Below are positions 8,448-17,406 of a stretch of DNA of 64,000 bases, piece by piece. The stretch covers positions 1-64,000 of the forward strand of contig CACLHW010000002.1 in assembly GCA_902606835.1 (NCBI GenBank), given 5' to 3'. Every line of letters begins with the position of its first letter. Within the stretch, counting starts at the first letter, position 1. The position numbers and the translations under genes were made by a program. The stretch comes from an uncultured Pelagibacteraceae bacterium (GTDB taxonomy: Bacteria > Pseudomonadota > Alphaproteobacteria > Pelagibacterales > Pelagibacteraceae). Below the pieces are notes generated by a model, which worked only from the letters and a program-made list of their open reading frames with translations, was not told where the DNA came from and made no database searches.

Positions 8448-9910
8448 TGAAAATAAATATAAACTTAACAAATTTTATTAAAAAACATAAAAATAAAAAA
8501 AATCAGATAATTTTTCACAAAACCAGTTGTAAAAATAATAAAATTATTGAAAATGTAATTAACAATTTTTTACTTAAAAAAAATAGTTTTATTTTTGAGT
8601 CAGTAGAAAAGAGAAAAATTAGGGGCAGATATACAATTATTGGCGCTGATCCTGATAAAATATGGGAATTTAATAAGAAAAAAATTTTATTAATTGAAAA
8701 TGGAAAAAGAAAAATTATTAAAGCTTCTCCGTATATCTTTTTAAAAAATCTTATAGAAAATTTTGATTTTCCTTCACCAAAAAATATTCCCCCTTTAAGC
8801 TCTCTTTTAGCTGGCTATTTTTCATATGATATTATTAGATATATAGAAAAAGTGCCCGATAACTGCGCTAATGATTTAAATATTCCTGATATTAAGTTGT
8901 TGCGTCCTAAAACAATTATTATTCACGATAATTTAAAAAAAAAAATTTACTTTATAATTAATTGTTATGCTGATGAAAAAATCACCAATTATAAAAAATA
9001 TTATTTAAATCAAGTACAAAATATATATTTTTTAAAAAACTTAATTTTTAATTATTCTTACAAAAAAACACCTAGGACAAAAAAGCATAAAAAAATTATT
9101 GTAAAATCAAACGTCTCAAAGAAAAAATTTAAAAATATGGTATTAAAGGCCAAAAAATATATTAAAAATGGTGATATTTTTCAGGTTGTCTTGAGTCAAA
9201 GATTTGAAACTAAGCTAACTAAATCTCCCTTGGAGATATATAAAAAATTGAGAATTAATAATCCTTCACCTTTTATGTTTTTTTTTAATTTTAATGATTT
9301 CCAAATTATAGGTAGCAGCCCTGAAATATTAGTTAGATTAAGAAAAAATAAAATAACTATTCGACCAATTGCAGGTACTCGACCAAGAGGTTTTAACAAG
9401 AAAAAAGATAAGATTTATGAAAAACAACTTTTAAATGACAAAAAAGAATTAGCTGAACATTTAATGTTGTTAGATTTAGGCAGAAATGATGTTGGAAAAG
9501 TTTCAAAAATTAATAGTGTAAAAGTTACTGAAAAATTTATGATAGAAAAATACTCGCATGTTATGCATATTGTTTCAAATGTTGAAGGTAATTTTGACCA
9601 AAAACAATCTATACTTGATACAATGTTTGCTGGTTTTCCAGCGGGAACAGTTACTGGAGCTCCCAAAATCAGAGCAATGGAAATCATTGATGAATTAGAA
9701 AAATCTAAAAGAAAAATGTACGCGGGTTCTATCGGATATTTTTCATCAAATAAAAACTTCGATACTTGTATTGCATTACGAACGGCTCTAATAAAAAATA
9801 ACAAATTTTATATTCAGTCGGGAGCAGGAATTGTTGCTGATAGTGTTCCTGAAAAAGAGTACTTTGAAACAATAAATAAGGCTAAAGCTTTAATAAGCTC
9901 ATTAAACTGA
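8447..9910 (+). CDS. trpE: Anthranilate synthase component I
   Basis: Converts chorismate to anthranilate with ammonia from TrpG, the first step of tryptophan synthesis. At 487 residues it has the N-terminal regulatory region with LLESVEKRKIRGRY-like sequence and the chorismate-binding C-terminal half. That half contains GSSPEILVR, PIAGTRPRG, LDLGRNDVGKVS and AGFPAGTVTGAPKIRAMEII, all diagnostic of TrpE. It is translationally coupled to the upstream chaperone gene by TAATG and followed 2 bp later by trpG. I see no leader peptide or attenuator, because the upstream gene directly abuts it; any transcriptional control must act before that gene or elsewhere. Confidence 0.96.
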   Translation: MKININLTNFIKKHKNKKNQIIFHKTSCKNNKIIENVINNFLLKKNSFIFESVEKRKIRGRYTIIGADPDKIWEFNKKKILLIENGKRKIIKASPYIFLKNLIENFDFPSPKNIPPLSSLLAGYFSYDIIRYIEKVPDNCANDLNIPDIKLLRPKTIIIHDNLKKKIYFIINCYADEKITNYKKYYLNQVQNIYFLKNLIFNYSYKKTPRTKKHKKIIVKSNVSKKKFKNMVLKAKKYIKNGDIFQVVLSQRFETKLTKSPLEIYKKLRINNPSPFMFFFNFNDFQIIGSSPEILVRLRKNKITIRPIAGTRPRGFNKKKDKIYEKQLLNDKKELAEHLMLLDLGRNDVGKVSKINSVKVTEKFMIEKYSHVMHIVSNVEGNFDQKQSILDTMFAGFPAGTVTGAPKIRAMEIIDELEKSKRKMYAGSIGYFSSNKNFDTCIALRTALIKNNKFYIQSGAGIVADSVPEKEYFETINKAKALISSLN

Positions 9911-9912
9911 AA

Positions 9913-10482
9913 ATGAAAATTTTATTAATAGATAATTACGATAGTTTTACATACAATTTATTTCATTATTTCTCTTCACTTAAATGTAAAGTTGATGTTT
10001 ATAGAAATGATAAAATAGAAATACAAAAAATTAAAAAAAATAAATATAAAAAAATAGTAATATCACCAGGACCAGGAAATCCAACTCAAGCAGGAAATTG
10101 TATCAAAATAGTAAGACACTTTTATAAAACACTTCCTATATTGGGAGTGTGTCTAGGACACCAAATTATAGGACAGGTATTTAAATCTAAAATAATTGGT
10201 GCTAAAAATTTAATGCATGGAAAAACAAGTCTTATAAAACATAATGGAAAAGGTTTGTTTAAGGGTATAAAAAAGACAATTAATGCTACTAGATATCACA
10301 GTTTAATAATTGATAGAAAAACTCTTAGCAATGAATTGTTAATTACTGCGGAAACTAAAGATAAAATAATTATGGGCATAATGCATAAAAAATATAATTT
10401 ACATGGTGTTCAATTTCACCCAGAAAGCATTAAAACTCCTGAGGGAATGAAATTATTAAAAAATTTCTTAAATTATAAATAA
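9913..10482 (+). CDS. trpG: Anthranilate synthase component II (glutamine amidotransferase)
   Basis: Supplies ammonia from glutamine to TrpE. The 189-residue class I amidotransferase has the DNYDSFTYNL opening, oxyanion motif SPGPGNP, nucleophile cysteine in GVCLGHQ, and the His-Glu pair in QFHPES. In bacteria with a single such subunit it may also serve 4-amino-4-deoxychorismate synthase (PabA role); that is an inference. It starts 2 bp after trpE and its stop overlaps trpD by one base (TAATG). Confidence 0.96.
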   Translation: MKILLIDNYDSFTYNLFHYFSSLKCKVDVYRNDKIEIQKIKKNKYKKIVISPGPGNPTQAGNCIKIVRHFYKTLPILGVCLGHQIIGQVFKSKIIGAKNLMHGKTSLIKHNGKGLFKGIKKTINATRYHSLIIDRKTLSNELLITAETKDKIIMGIMHKKYNLHGVQFHPESIKTPEGMKLLKNFLNYK

Positions 10483-11474
10483 TGGATAAATTTTTAAAAA
10501 AATTAAAAAATAAAGAAAATCTAAATTTTGATGAAAGTAAAAATGCATTTGAAATTTTAATGAATGGCAAGGCCTCTGATGATGAAATATATAATTTTTT
10601 AACTCTACTATCGGATAAAGGTGAAGCATCTGACGAAATAGCTGGTGGAGTTTTTGTTTTGAGAAATAAATCAAAAAGAGTCATAATTGATAACTGTGTT
10701 GATACCTGCGGAACTGGTGGAGATGGAAAAAATACACTAAACATTTCAACTGCCTCGGCTTTATTACTTGCAAGTATGGGCATTAGAGTTGCAAAACATG
10801 GAAACAAGGCTGTTTCTTCAAAGTGTGGTTCTGGAGATGTTCTTGAGGCATTAAAAATAAAAATTGATTTAGAGCCTCAAGATATAGAAATACAAATAAA
10901 TAAGAATAATTTTGGTTTTATGTTTGCTCCTAATTATCATAGTGCAATGAAGCACGTTGGTCCTACAAGAAAAAAAATTGGCAAAAGAACAATATTTAAT
11001 ATGATTGGGCCGTTAAGTAGCCCCGCACTAGTTAAAAGGCAAGTTGTTGGAGTTTTCGATAAAAAATTATTAAAAATTTTTGCTGAAGCTTTAAATAATC
11101 TTGATATAAAATTTGCATGGATTGTAAATAGTGAAGATGGTCTAGACGAAATATCTCCTTACGCAAAGACTAATGTTTTTCAGTTAAAGGATAAAAAAAT
11201 AACAGAGATAGTTATTAATCCTAAGGAATTAAATGTAAATGCAGATAAATTTGACAATTTGGTTGGGGATGATTCTAAGTTTAATGCAAGTAAAATAATA
11301 GATATATTTAAAGGTAAAGATAATGATTTTTCTAAGGCGGTTTGTTTAAATGCTGCAGCTGGCCTTATTGTTTCAGAGAAATATTCAAAATTTATTGACG
11401 CATATAAAAATGCAAGAGAACAGATATTAAGCGGAAGATCATATGACCATTTAAAAAATATTCAAAATGTCTAA
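10482..11474 (+). CDS. trpD: Anthranilate phosphoribosyltransferase
   Basis: Transfers phosphoribose from PRPP to anthranilate. The 330-residue protein has the signature VDTCGTGGDGKNTLNIST (PRPP loop) and KHGNKAVSSKCGSGDVLEAL, plus the MFAPNYHSAMKHVGPTRK segment that contacts anthranilate. It overlaps trpG by one base at its start and trpC by 8 bp at its end. It is the third gene of the trpEGDC run. Confidence 0.97.
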   Translation: MDKFLKKLKNKENLNFDESKNAFEILMNGKASDDEIYNFLTLLSDKGEASDEIAGGVFVLRNKSKRVIIDNCVDTCGTGGDGKNTLNISTASALLLASMGIRVAKHGNKAVSSKCGSGDVLEALKIKIDLEPQDIEIQINKNNFGFMFAPNYHSAMKHVGPTRKKIGKRTIFNMIGPLSSPALVKRQVVGVFDKKLLKIFAEALNNLDIKFAWIVNSEDGLDEISPYAKTNVFQLKDKKITEIVINPKELNVNADKFDNLVGDDSKFNASKIIDIFKGKDNDFSKAVCLNAAAGLIVSEKYSKFIDAYKNAREQILSGRSYDHLKNIQNV

Positions 11475-12258
11475 TAATATACTTAAAGAAATAATTAACA
11501 AAAAAAAACAAAAGCTTAATAAACTAAAAAAAACAATTTCGATAGAATTGTTAAATGAAAATATAAATAAAAATAAAACTTACATCAATTTTAAAGAAAA
11601 AATAGAAAATAATATATCTGAAAATAAAATATCTATTATTGCTGAAATTAAAAAAGCAAGTCCTTCAGCTGGTATCATTGTTAAAAATTATGATCCTGTT
11701 GATATAGCAAAAAAGTATTTAAATAATAATGCTACTTGTTTGTCTGTGCTTACAGAGGAAGATTTTTTTCTAGGTAATCTTATCCATATGCATAAAATTA
11801 AACAAAAAATAAATTTACCTATACTATGTAAAGATTTTTTTATTGATCCATTTCAATTATATTTAGCTAAGAGTTATGGAGCTGATGCTATCTTAATAAT
11901 ACTTGCAGGAATAAATGAAAAATTAGCTGATGAATTATATGAAACTTCTTTAAAATTAAATATGTCTGTAATTGTAGAGGTTCACACAAAAGATGAAGCA
12001 AAAAGTTCTCTAAGATTTAAAAATGCATTAATTGGAATTAATAACAGAAATCTTAAAACATTAGAAACTAGTATGAATACAACCTTTGAAATTCATGATA
12101 TTTTAACTGATCATAAAGGTCCTTTGATTTCAGAGAGTGGAATAAAGACGAAAGAAGAGCTTTTAGAAATTACCAAGAGAACTAAAATCAAAACCTTTTT
12201 AATAGGTGAATCACTGTTAAAAAACATAGATAAAAATTCTATTTTTTCAGTTTTGTGA
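11467..12258 (+). CDS. trpC: Indole-3-glycerol phosphate synthase
   Basis: Closes the indole ring in tryptophan synthesis. The 263-residue TIM-barrel protein carries IIAEIKKASPSAG (catalytic Glu-Lys-Ser strand), LCKDFFIDPFQ (catalytic Lys), GINNRNLKTLET and ISESGI phosphate-binding segments. It is monofunctional, with no TrpF domain; trpF, trpB and trpA are not in the window. It starts 8 bp inside trpD. Many alphaproteobacteria have moaC and moeA between trpC and lexA; here the lexA promoter follows directly. Confidence 0.97.
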   Translation: MSNNILKEIINKKKQKLNKLKKTISIELLNENINKNKTYINFKEKIENNISENKISIIAEIKKASPSAGIIVKNYDPVDIAKKYLNNNATCLSVLTEEDFFLGNLIHMHKIKQKINLPILCKDFFIDPFQLYLAKSYGADAILIILAGINEKLADELYETSLKLNMSVIVEVHTKDEAKSSLRFKNALIGINNRNLKTLETSMNTTFEIHDILTDHKGPLISESGIKTKEELLEITKRTKIKTFLIGESLLKNIDKNSIFSVL

Positions 12259-12292
12259 TAAAAAATCCCTGGTTTTATTGACTTTTAATGGG

Positions 12293-12321
12293 TTGTTAAA
12301 TCAAAAGAACTTTTATAGAAC
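12293..12321 (+). promoter_or_regulatory. Candidate lexA promoter
   Basis: A -35-like TTGTTA (12293-12298) and a -10-like TAGAAC (12316-12321) are separated by 17 bp, each matching 4 of 6 sigma-70 positions. Transcription would start near 12328, giving a leader of about 17 nt before the ATG at 12345. The -10 falls inside the LexA box, so bound LexA should block RNA polymerase. The matches are modest in AT-rich DNA; coincidence with the operator is the main support. Confidence 0.45.
12307..12321 (+). promoter_or_regulatory. LexA operator (SOS box)
   Basis: The sequence GAAC-TTTTATA-GAAC is an exact GAAC-N7-GAAC direct repeat, which on the other strand reads GTTC-N7-GTTC. This is the operator recognised by alphaproteobacterial LexA, unlike the palindromic CTGT-N8-ACAG of enterobacteria. 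It lies 24 bp before the lexA start codon, consistent with autorepression. The motif is seen directly; binding is inferred. Confidence 0.8.
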
Positions 12322-12344
12322 AGTAAATGTACGTTATTTGTTCT

Positions 12345-13025
12345 ATGCTTACAAAAAAACAAAAAAACCTGCTTTTATATATAAATAAAAAAATTAGATC
12401 TACAGGTGTATCTCCTTCTTATGAAGAAATGAAAAACTCTTTAAATCTTAAGTCAAAATCTGGCATTCACAGACTTATATCTGCTCTTGAAGAAAGAGGA
12501 TTCATTAAAAGGCTGGCTCATAAGGCTAGAGCTCTAGAAGTATTAAAACTTCCAGAAACTGCAAGCGCAAATGACATTTATAACTCTTTTTCTCCTAGTG
12601 TAATCACAGGTGGCTTAGATTCTTCTAGTAAGAAAAAAAATATGGAAGAAGTGCCGGTATTAGGGAAAATTGCAGCAGGAACTCCTATTGAGGCAATACA
12701 AAATGAAGTTAGCAGAATAGTTCTACCTGAGGGATTAAATAAAAATGGTGAACATTTTGGTTTAAAAGTTTCAGGAGATTCAATGATCGAAGCTGGAATT
12801 AATGACGGCGATACAGTAATTGTAAAAAAATCTAATACTGCAAATAATGGAGATATAGTTGTTGCTTTGATTGATGATCATGAAGCAATGCTTAAAAGAT
12901 TAAGAAAAAAGGGAAAAGTTGTAGCTCTTGAAAGTGCGAATAAAAGATATGAAACCAAAATTTTTGGACCTGATAGGGTAAAAATTCAAGGTGTCTTAAT
13001 ATCTTTATATAGAAACTTCCAATAA
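12345..13025 (+). CDS. lexA: SOS repressor LexA
   Basis: Represses DNA-damage genes until RecA filaments trigger self-cleavage. With the ATG at 12345 the protein is 226 residues and begins MLTKKQ, as LexA proteins do. The in-frame ATG at 12327 would add six residues and lies at the predicted transcription start, so I reject it. The N-terminal winged helix includes [18 protein letters not shown] (about 36-53), the cleavage site is A111-G112, the nucleophile is S146 (SGDSM) and the general base is K184 (AMLKRL). The linker (about 75-100) is Ser/Asn-rich. It is autoregulated by the box at 12307-12321 and followed 19 bp later by gltX. Confidence 0.96.
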   Translation: MLTKKQKNLLLYINKKIRSTGVSPSYEEMKNSLNLKSKSGIHRLISALEERGFIKRLAHKARALEVLKLPETASANDIYNSFSPSVITGGLDSSSKKKNMEEVPVLGKIAAGTPIEAIQNEVSRIVLPEGLNKNGEHFGLKVSGDSMIEAGINDGDTVIVKKSNTANNGDIVVALIDDHEAMLKRLRKKGKVVALESANKRYETKIFGPDRVKIQGVLISLYRNFQ

Positions 13026-13044
13026 AATAGTCTAGTAATAATTT

Positions 13045-14433
13045 ATGAGTATAGTAGCAACAAGATTTGCTCCATCTCCTACTGGTCCACTGCACATTGG
13101 TGGTGTAAGAACTGCTCTTTTTAATTGGTTATTCTCAAAAAATAATAAAGGTAAATTTTATTTAAGAATCGAAGATACAGATAAAGAAAGATCTAAAGAG
13201 GAATATAAAAAACAAATTATAAACTCTCTTAATTGGATTGGGATTAACTATGATGACAAAGAATATATTCAATCAAAAAATATAAATAAACATAAGGAAA
13301 TTGCAGAAGAACTGTTAAAAAATGGTTTCGCTTACAAATGTTATTGTTCTGAAGAAGAAATTAAAGATCAAAAAGAAAAATGTAAAAAACAAGGAATAGC
13401 CTATGTTTATAATAGAAAATGGAGAGATCCAAAAAATCTTGAAATACCAAAAAACATCAAGCCTGTAATTAGATTTAAAAGTAAAATTTCTGGAAACTCA
13501 ATTGTTAAAGATCTTGTACAAGGTGAAATTAATATTGCAAATTCAATTATTGAAGATTTTGTTATATTAAGGCAAGATGGTTCACCAACTTATCAATTGT
13601 CTGCAGTCGTTGATGATCATCTAATGAAAATCACACATGTAATAAGAGGAGATGATCACAAAATAAATACTTTCAAACAAAAACAAATTTATGATGCTAT
13701 GAAATGGAATGTGCCTGAATTTGCACATATACCACTTATTCATAGCGAAAAAGGATCTAAACTTTCTAAAAGAGATAAAGCATCTACCATAGATGATTAT
13801 ATAAAGATTGGAATTTTGTCGGACGCTTTAAGGAATTACCTTCTACGTCTTGGGTGGGCTCATAAAGATAAAGAGATTTTTAACCTTCATGAAAGTATCG
13901 ATCTTTTTGACTTAAAAGGTGTAGGAAAGTCTCCATCAAAATTAGATATGTCTAGAATACTTTCTTTAAATGAACACTATATTAAACACATGGATGAAAA
14001 AGAATTGTTTAAATTTTTAAAGATTTATTCTCAAAAATTTAAAAAAAGTATTGATCAATCTAAAGAAAACTCCCTTATAAAATCTATGAATTTTTTAAAA
14101 AATAAAGCAAAAACCCTTGAGGATATTTACCAAAATTCACAGTACATTCTTCAAGATGAAATTAAGATATCCCCTGAAGATTCTAAGCTTTTAGATAATT
14201 CTTCTAAAAATATTATAAAAGACTTTCTTAATGAATTTGAAAAAATGTCAAAAATAACTAAAGAAAATCTCGAAAAAACTGTTAATGGATTGATTGATAA
14301 ACATAAAACAAATTTGAAAGGTGTGGGTCAACCCTTAAGAATAGTTTTAACAGGGTCTAGATTTGGGCCCGGCATCTATAATATTATTCTTTCACTTAAC
14401 AAGGATGTAGTTGTTAAAAGGCTAAAAAATTAA
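13045..14433 (+). CDS. gltX: Glutamyl-tRNA synthetase
   Basis: Class I aminoacyl-tRNA synthetase of 462 residues. It has RFAPSPTGPLHIGG (HIGH-type motif) near the N-terminus and KLSKRDKAS (KMSKR-type) in the middle, followed by the helical anticodon-binding region. Alphaproteobacteria often carry a second copy that charges tRNA-Gln for transamidation by GatCAB; which role this one has cannot be decided from sequence alone. The stop shares the palindrome TTAA with the convergent lpxB stop, leaving no room for an intergenic terminator. Confidence 0.96.
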   Translation: MSIVATRFAPSPTGPLHIGGVRTALFNWLFSKNNKGKFYLRIEDTDKERSKEEYKKQIINSLNWIGINYDDKEYIQSKNINKHKEIAEELLKNGFAYKCYCSEEEIKDQKEKCKKQGIAYVYNRKWRDPKNLEIPKNIKPVIRFKSKISGNSIVKDLVQGEINIANSIIEDFVILRQDGSPTYQLSAVVDDHLMKITHVIRGDDHKINTFKQKQIYDAMKWNVPEFAHIPLIHSEKGSKLSKRDKASTIDDYIKIGILSDALRNYLLRLGWAHKDKEIFNLHESIDLFDLKGVGKSPSKLDMSRILSLNEHYIKHMDEKELFKFLKIYSQKFKKSIDQSKENSLIKSMNFLKNKAKTLEDIYQNSQYILQDEIKISPEDSKLLDNSSKNIIKDFLNEFEKMSKITKENLEKTVNGLIDKHKTNLKGVGQPLRIVLTGSRFGPGIYNIILSLNKDVVVKRLKN

Positions 14434-15557
14434 AAATAGCTTACTATAACTGAACTCGCTATTTCAGTAGATTTTTCAGTTTTAAAATTTCTAATTATTT
14501 CTTGAGATTTTGCTACTTGTTTTTCTATAGCTTTTTTATCACTTAAAAGTTTATCAACGGTATTGAAAATGTTAGTAGGGTTGCATCTGGATTGTAATAA
14601 TTCTGGAATTATTTCTTCATCAGCAGAAATATTAATAATGTTGGCAAATTTAACCTTTACCAACATTTTAACAATAAAAAAGTTAATTGTCCCCATTTTG
14701 TAAATAATTATTGATGGTATTCTAGAATTACAAATCTCTAATGATATAGTTCCAGACTTAGTTACCGCAAACATGGAAGATTTAAGTATATGAGATTTTA
14801 TTTTTTCGTCCGCTATAACATCACAATTTTTCAACCCTTCTTTTTGTAAGAGATTTTGAATTAACTGGATATGTTCAACTGTAGAATGGAAAACAAAAAA
14901 CAAATCTTTGTATTTTTCATTCATTTTTTTAACAAATTTAAATAAAATTGGAATTAAAACATTAATCTCGGATAATCTGCTGCCCGGGTAAATAGAAAAA
15001 ATCTTTTTGTTATCTTTAATGATTTGACTGATATCGACTTTACTTTTTCCTTGATCCTCCAACAAAGGATGTCCAGTAAAAGTAGATTGCATGCCCTCTT
15101 TATCAAAATATTTTTTCTCAAAAGGAAATAATAATAAAACGTGGTCCAAAAAAGATTTAAGTTGTTTAACTCTGTGTTCTCTCCAAACCCAAACCTGCGG
15201 AGCTACAAAATGAATTGTTTTTATATTTGGGTACTTTCTTTTTACTTCTTTTGCTATACGTAATGTGAAATCAGGACTATCTACCGAAAAAAGAATATCT
15301 GGTTTAAATTTAATAATTTCTTTTACAGTTTCATTGATTTTTTTTTTAATTTTAAAAAAATTTAATAAAACTTTTGTGAAACCCAGATACGTAACTTCTT
15401 TTAAATTATAAAGTGATTTAATACCTAAAGCTTTAAGGTGATCCCCACCAACAGACAAATACTCAATATCTGTTCTTGAATTTTTAAGTTTAGCAATAAC
15501 TTTTGATGCTAATTTATCACCTGATGGTTCACCCGTTAGAATAAATATTTTTTTCAT
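14430..15557 (-). CDS. lpxB: Lipid A disaccharide synthase
   Basis: Glycosyltransferase (GT19) that joins lipid X to UDP-2,3-diacylglucosamine to form the tetraacyl disaccharide of lipid A. At 375 residues it is full length, with TGEPSGDKLASKVI at the N-terminus, FTGHPLLED in the middle and SIYPGSRLSEI in the nucleotide-binding domain. It is the last gene of the lpx operon and starts by ATGA overlap with the preceding sugar dehydrogenase gene. lpxI, which makes its substrate lipid X, is just beyond that insertion. Confidence 0.96.
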   Translation of the reverse strand: MKKIFILTGEPSGDKLASKVIAKLKNSRTDIEYLSVGGDHLKALGIKSLYNLKEVTYLGFTKVLLNFFKIKKKINETVKEIIKFKPDILFSVDSPDFTLRIAKEVKRKYPNIKTIHFVAPQVWVWREHRVKQLKSFLDHVLLLFPFEKKYFDKEGMQSTFTGHPLLEDQGKSKVDISQIIKDNKKIFSIYPGSRLSEINVLIPILFKFVKKMNEKYKDLFFVFHSTVEHIQLIQNLLQKEGLKNCDVIADEKIKSHILKSSMFAVTKSGTISLEICNSRIPSIIIYKMGTINFFIVKMLVKVKFANIINISADEEIIPELLQSRCNPTNIFNTVDKLLSDKKAIEKQVAKSQEIIRNFKTEKSTEIASSVIVSYF

Positions 15558-16618
15558 TTATGAATTCTCCAGAGTTCACCGTTATCAGACAGCATATAAA
15601 GTTCACCTGTTTCTTTATGTATCTTTATATCTCTGATTCTTCCAATTTTACCTTTAAAAATAGTTTCTTCACTAATAAATTCATTATCTTTAAATTTAAT
15701 TTTTCTTAGAGACTGGTCTTTAAGTGATGTGATTAAAGCATTGCCGTTCCATTCTTTGAATGCTTCACCTTTATAAATGGTCATAGCGCTTACAGCTATT
15801 GAGGGCACCCAGTATTTAATTGCTTTTGTAAAGCCAGGTTTCCATTTAGGTCCTATTTTTGTGCCCGAGTAATTTGTTCCTCCCCATCCTAAAATTTTCC
15901 ACCCATAATTTTCTCCATAATTTGCAGTTCCAAACCAATCACCACCTTTTGCTCCATGGTTAGTCATGTAAATTTTATTATCAAATGGTGATAAAGCCAT
16001 TCCTTGAGGATTTCTAACTCCTATTTGAAAAATTTCAGGTAGCCATTTTTTTTTATTTTTAAACTTTGGATTGTTTTTTGGAATAGATCCATCAAGATTT
16101 ATTCTTATTATGCTACCGGGATGTTTTGATGCATCTTGTGCAATCATTCCCTTACCTCTTTCACCTGCTGTTATATACAGATGTTTATCTTTAATCACTA
16201 AACGTGAACCAAAATGATACATAGAGTCTATCGGCGGCTCGGCTCTAAAGATATTGTTAAATTTGATATTCTTTTGGTTAAATCTACCTTTAGCGACTGA
16301 AGTGCTTGTTTTCCAATTACCTCTATTTTCCGTATATGAAATGTAGATTTCTTGATCTTTATATAAAACATCAAGCAATCCACCTTGACCGTATTCTTTA
16401 ACATTAAGATTGTGATCAATTTTAGAAATTTTTTTATTTTTTAAATTAAGGGTATATAAATTTCCTGATTTTTCTGTAAATACAATATTTTCATTGTCTA
16501 TAAACGTTAGACTCCAGGGATTATTTAACTCATGAGCTATTTTTTCAAATTTGATGTCTGACGCATATAAATGTATGGAGAAAAAATAAAATATTAAAGA
16601 AATAAATATTTTTTTCAT
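15554..16618 (-). CDS. PQQ-type periplasmic sugar (aldose/sorbosone) dehydrogenase
   Basis: A 354-residue protein of the glucose/sorbosone dehydrogenase beta-propeller family (YliI-like). It has a clear N-terminal signal peptide (about residues 1-20, ending YAS), so it is periplasmic or anchored at the outer face of the inner membrane. Supporting segments are NPWSLTFID, the EYGQGGLLDV loop, PQGMALSP, NHGAKGGDW and NYGENYGWK, all typical of the family. Characterised members oxidise aldoses with PQQ and pass electrons to the respiratory chain; no PQQ synthesis genes are in the window. It is linked to lpxI and lpxB by 4-bp ATGA overlaps on both sides, an unusual place for such a gene. The substrate is unknown. 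Confidence 0.85.
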   Translation of the reverse strand: MKKIFISLIFYFFSIHLYASDIKFEKIAHELNNPWSLTFIDNENIVFTEKSGNLYTLNLKNKKISKIDHNLNVKEYGQGGLLDVLYKDQEIYISYTENRGNWKTSTSVAKGRFNQKNIKFNNIFRAEPPIDSMYHFGSRLVIKDKHLYITAGERGKGMIAQDASKHPGSIIRINLDGSIPKNNPKFKNKKKWLPEIFQIGVRNPQGMALSPFDNKIYMTNHGAKGGDWFGTANYGENYGWKILGWGGTNYSGTKIGPKWKPGFTKAIKYWVPSIAVSAMTIYKGEAFKEWNGNALITSLKDQSLRKIKFKDNEFISEETIFKGKIGRIRDIKIHKETGELYMLSDNGELWRIHK

Positions 16619-17406
16619 TTTACAGTAATGAACATTTTATTTTTATTAGCAAAACTAATGCATTTCTTTTGTTCTAAAAAAACATTTTGCATACTTTTTA
16701 AAACAACCCCTTTAAGTCCAGCGTATTTACATTGAGTTAAAGTTTTAAAACCAATAGTAGGCAGATCTATTCTGAGATCCTGTTTTTTCTTTGGAAATTT
16801 AACTAAAACGCCCCTGTTTTTAAATTTTTTACTTTTGCTTCTTTTTAGCATTGCTTTAGTGCCACCAATACTTTCAATCGCAATCACTTTTCCATTTCTT
16901 ACGACTGTACCTTGACTAAAATTATATTTGCCCAATCTGTTTAATGTTTTAATTGCTTTCATAATATCAATTTTATCATCCTTATTAGGTTTAATTTTGG
17001 AATAGTTTCCCTTTTTTAAAGTTAACTCAGGATTAAAAGTTAATGAACTTATAGTTCTAATTTTCTCTTTTTCAAATATTTTTATAATTTCTTTTAGTAT
17101 AGCAGCATCGCCAAGCTTTGAACTTTTTATAATCCTCGGTATATAATATAAACCTTTGAGATCCAATCTAATTTTAGCAAAATTTGGCCTTTTTACTTTA
17201 CCTGCAAATAAGACCTTTTTACATTTATTTTTTTTAAGTATATTAATTATTTTTCCGAATTGGCCAATTGAAATTTTATACGAATGTTTATCCTTTTTAA
17301 ATTTTCCATTTGTTAAATCAATTATTAAATATTTTAGACTTTTTTCTTTTACTTTATTTAAAATTTGTGTTGGAAAGTTTGACTCTCCAAAAATTAAACC
17401 AATCAT
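16615..17406 (-). CDS. lpxI: UDP-2,3-diacylglucosamine pyrophosphatase LpxI
   Basis: Cleaves UDP-2,3-diacylglucosamine to lipid X; LpxI (DUF1009) replaces LpxH in alphaproteobacteria. The N-terminal MIGLIFGESNFP, the KLGDAAILKEI segment and the C-terminal RIDLPTIGFKT / KYAGLKGVVLKS region fit the family. I place the start at the ATG at 17404-17406 rather than an upstream in-frame codon at 17427. It gives the expected N-terminus and overlaps the lpxA stop by one base (TAATG), the coupling used repeatedly here. The protein is then 263 residues. It sits between lpxA and the sugar dehydrogenase gene. Confidence 0.93.
   Translation of the reverse strand: MIGLIFGESNFPTQILNKVKEKSLKYLIIDLTNGKFKKDKHSYKISIGQFGKIINILKKNKCKKVLFAGKVKRPNFAKIRLDLKGLYYIPRIIKSSKLGDAAILKEIIKIFEKEKIRTISSLTFNPELTLKKGNYSKIKPNKDDKIDIMKAIKTLNRLGKYNFSQGTVVRNGKVIAIESIGGTKAMLKRSKSKKFKNRGVLVKFPKKKQDLRIDLPTIGFKTLTQCKYAGLKGVVLKSMQNVFLEQKKCISFANKNKMFITVK

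Noticed and set aside
12327-12344. Upstream ATG for lexA
   Set aside because: It lies at the predicted transcription start and adds residues not seen in LexA proteins.
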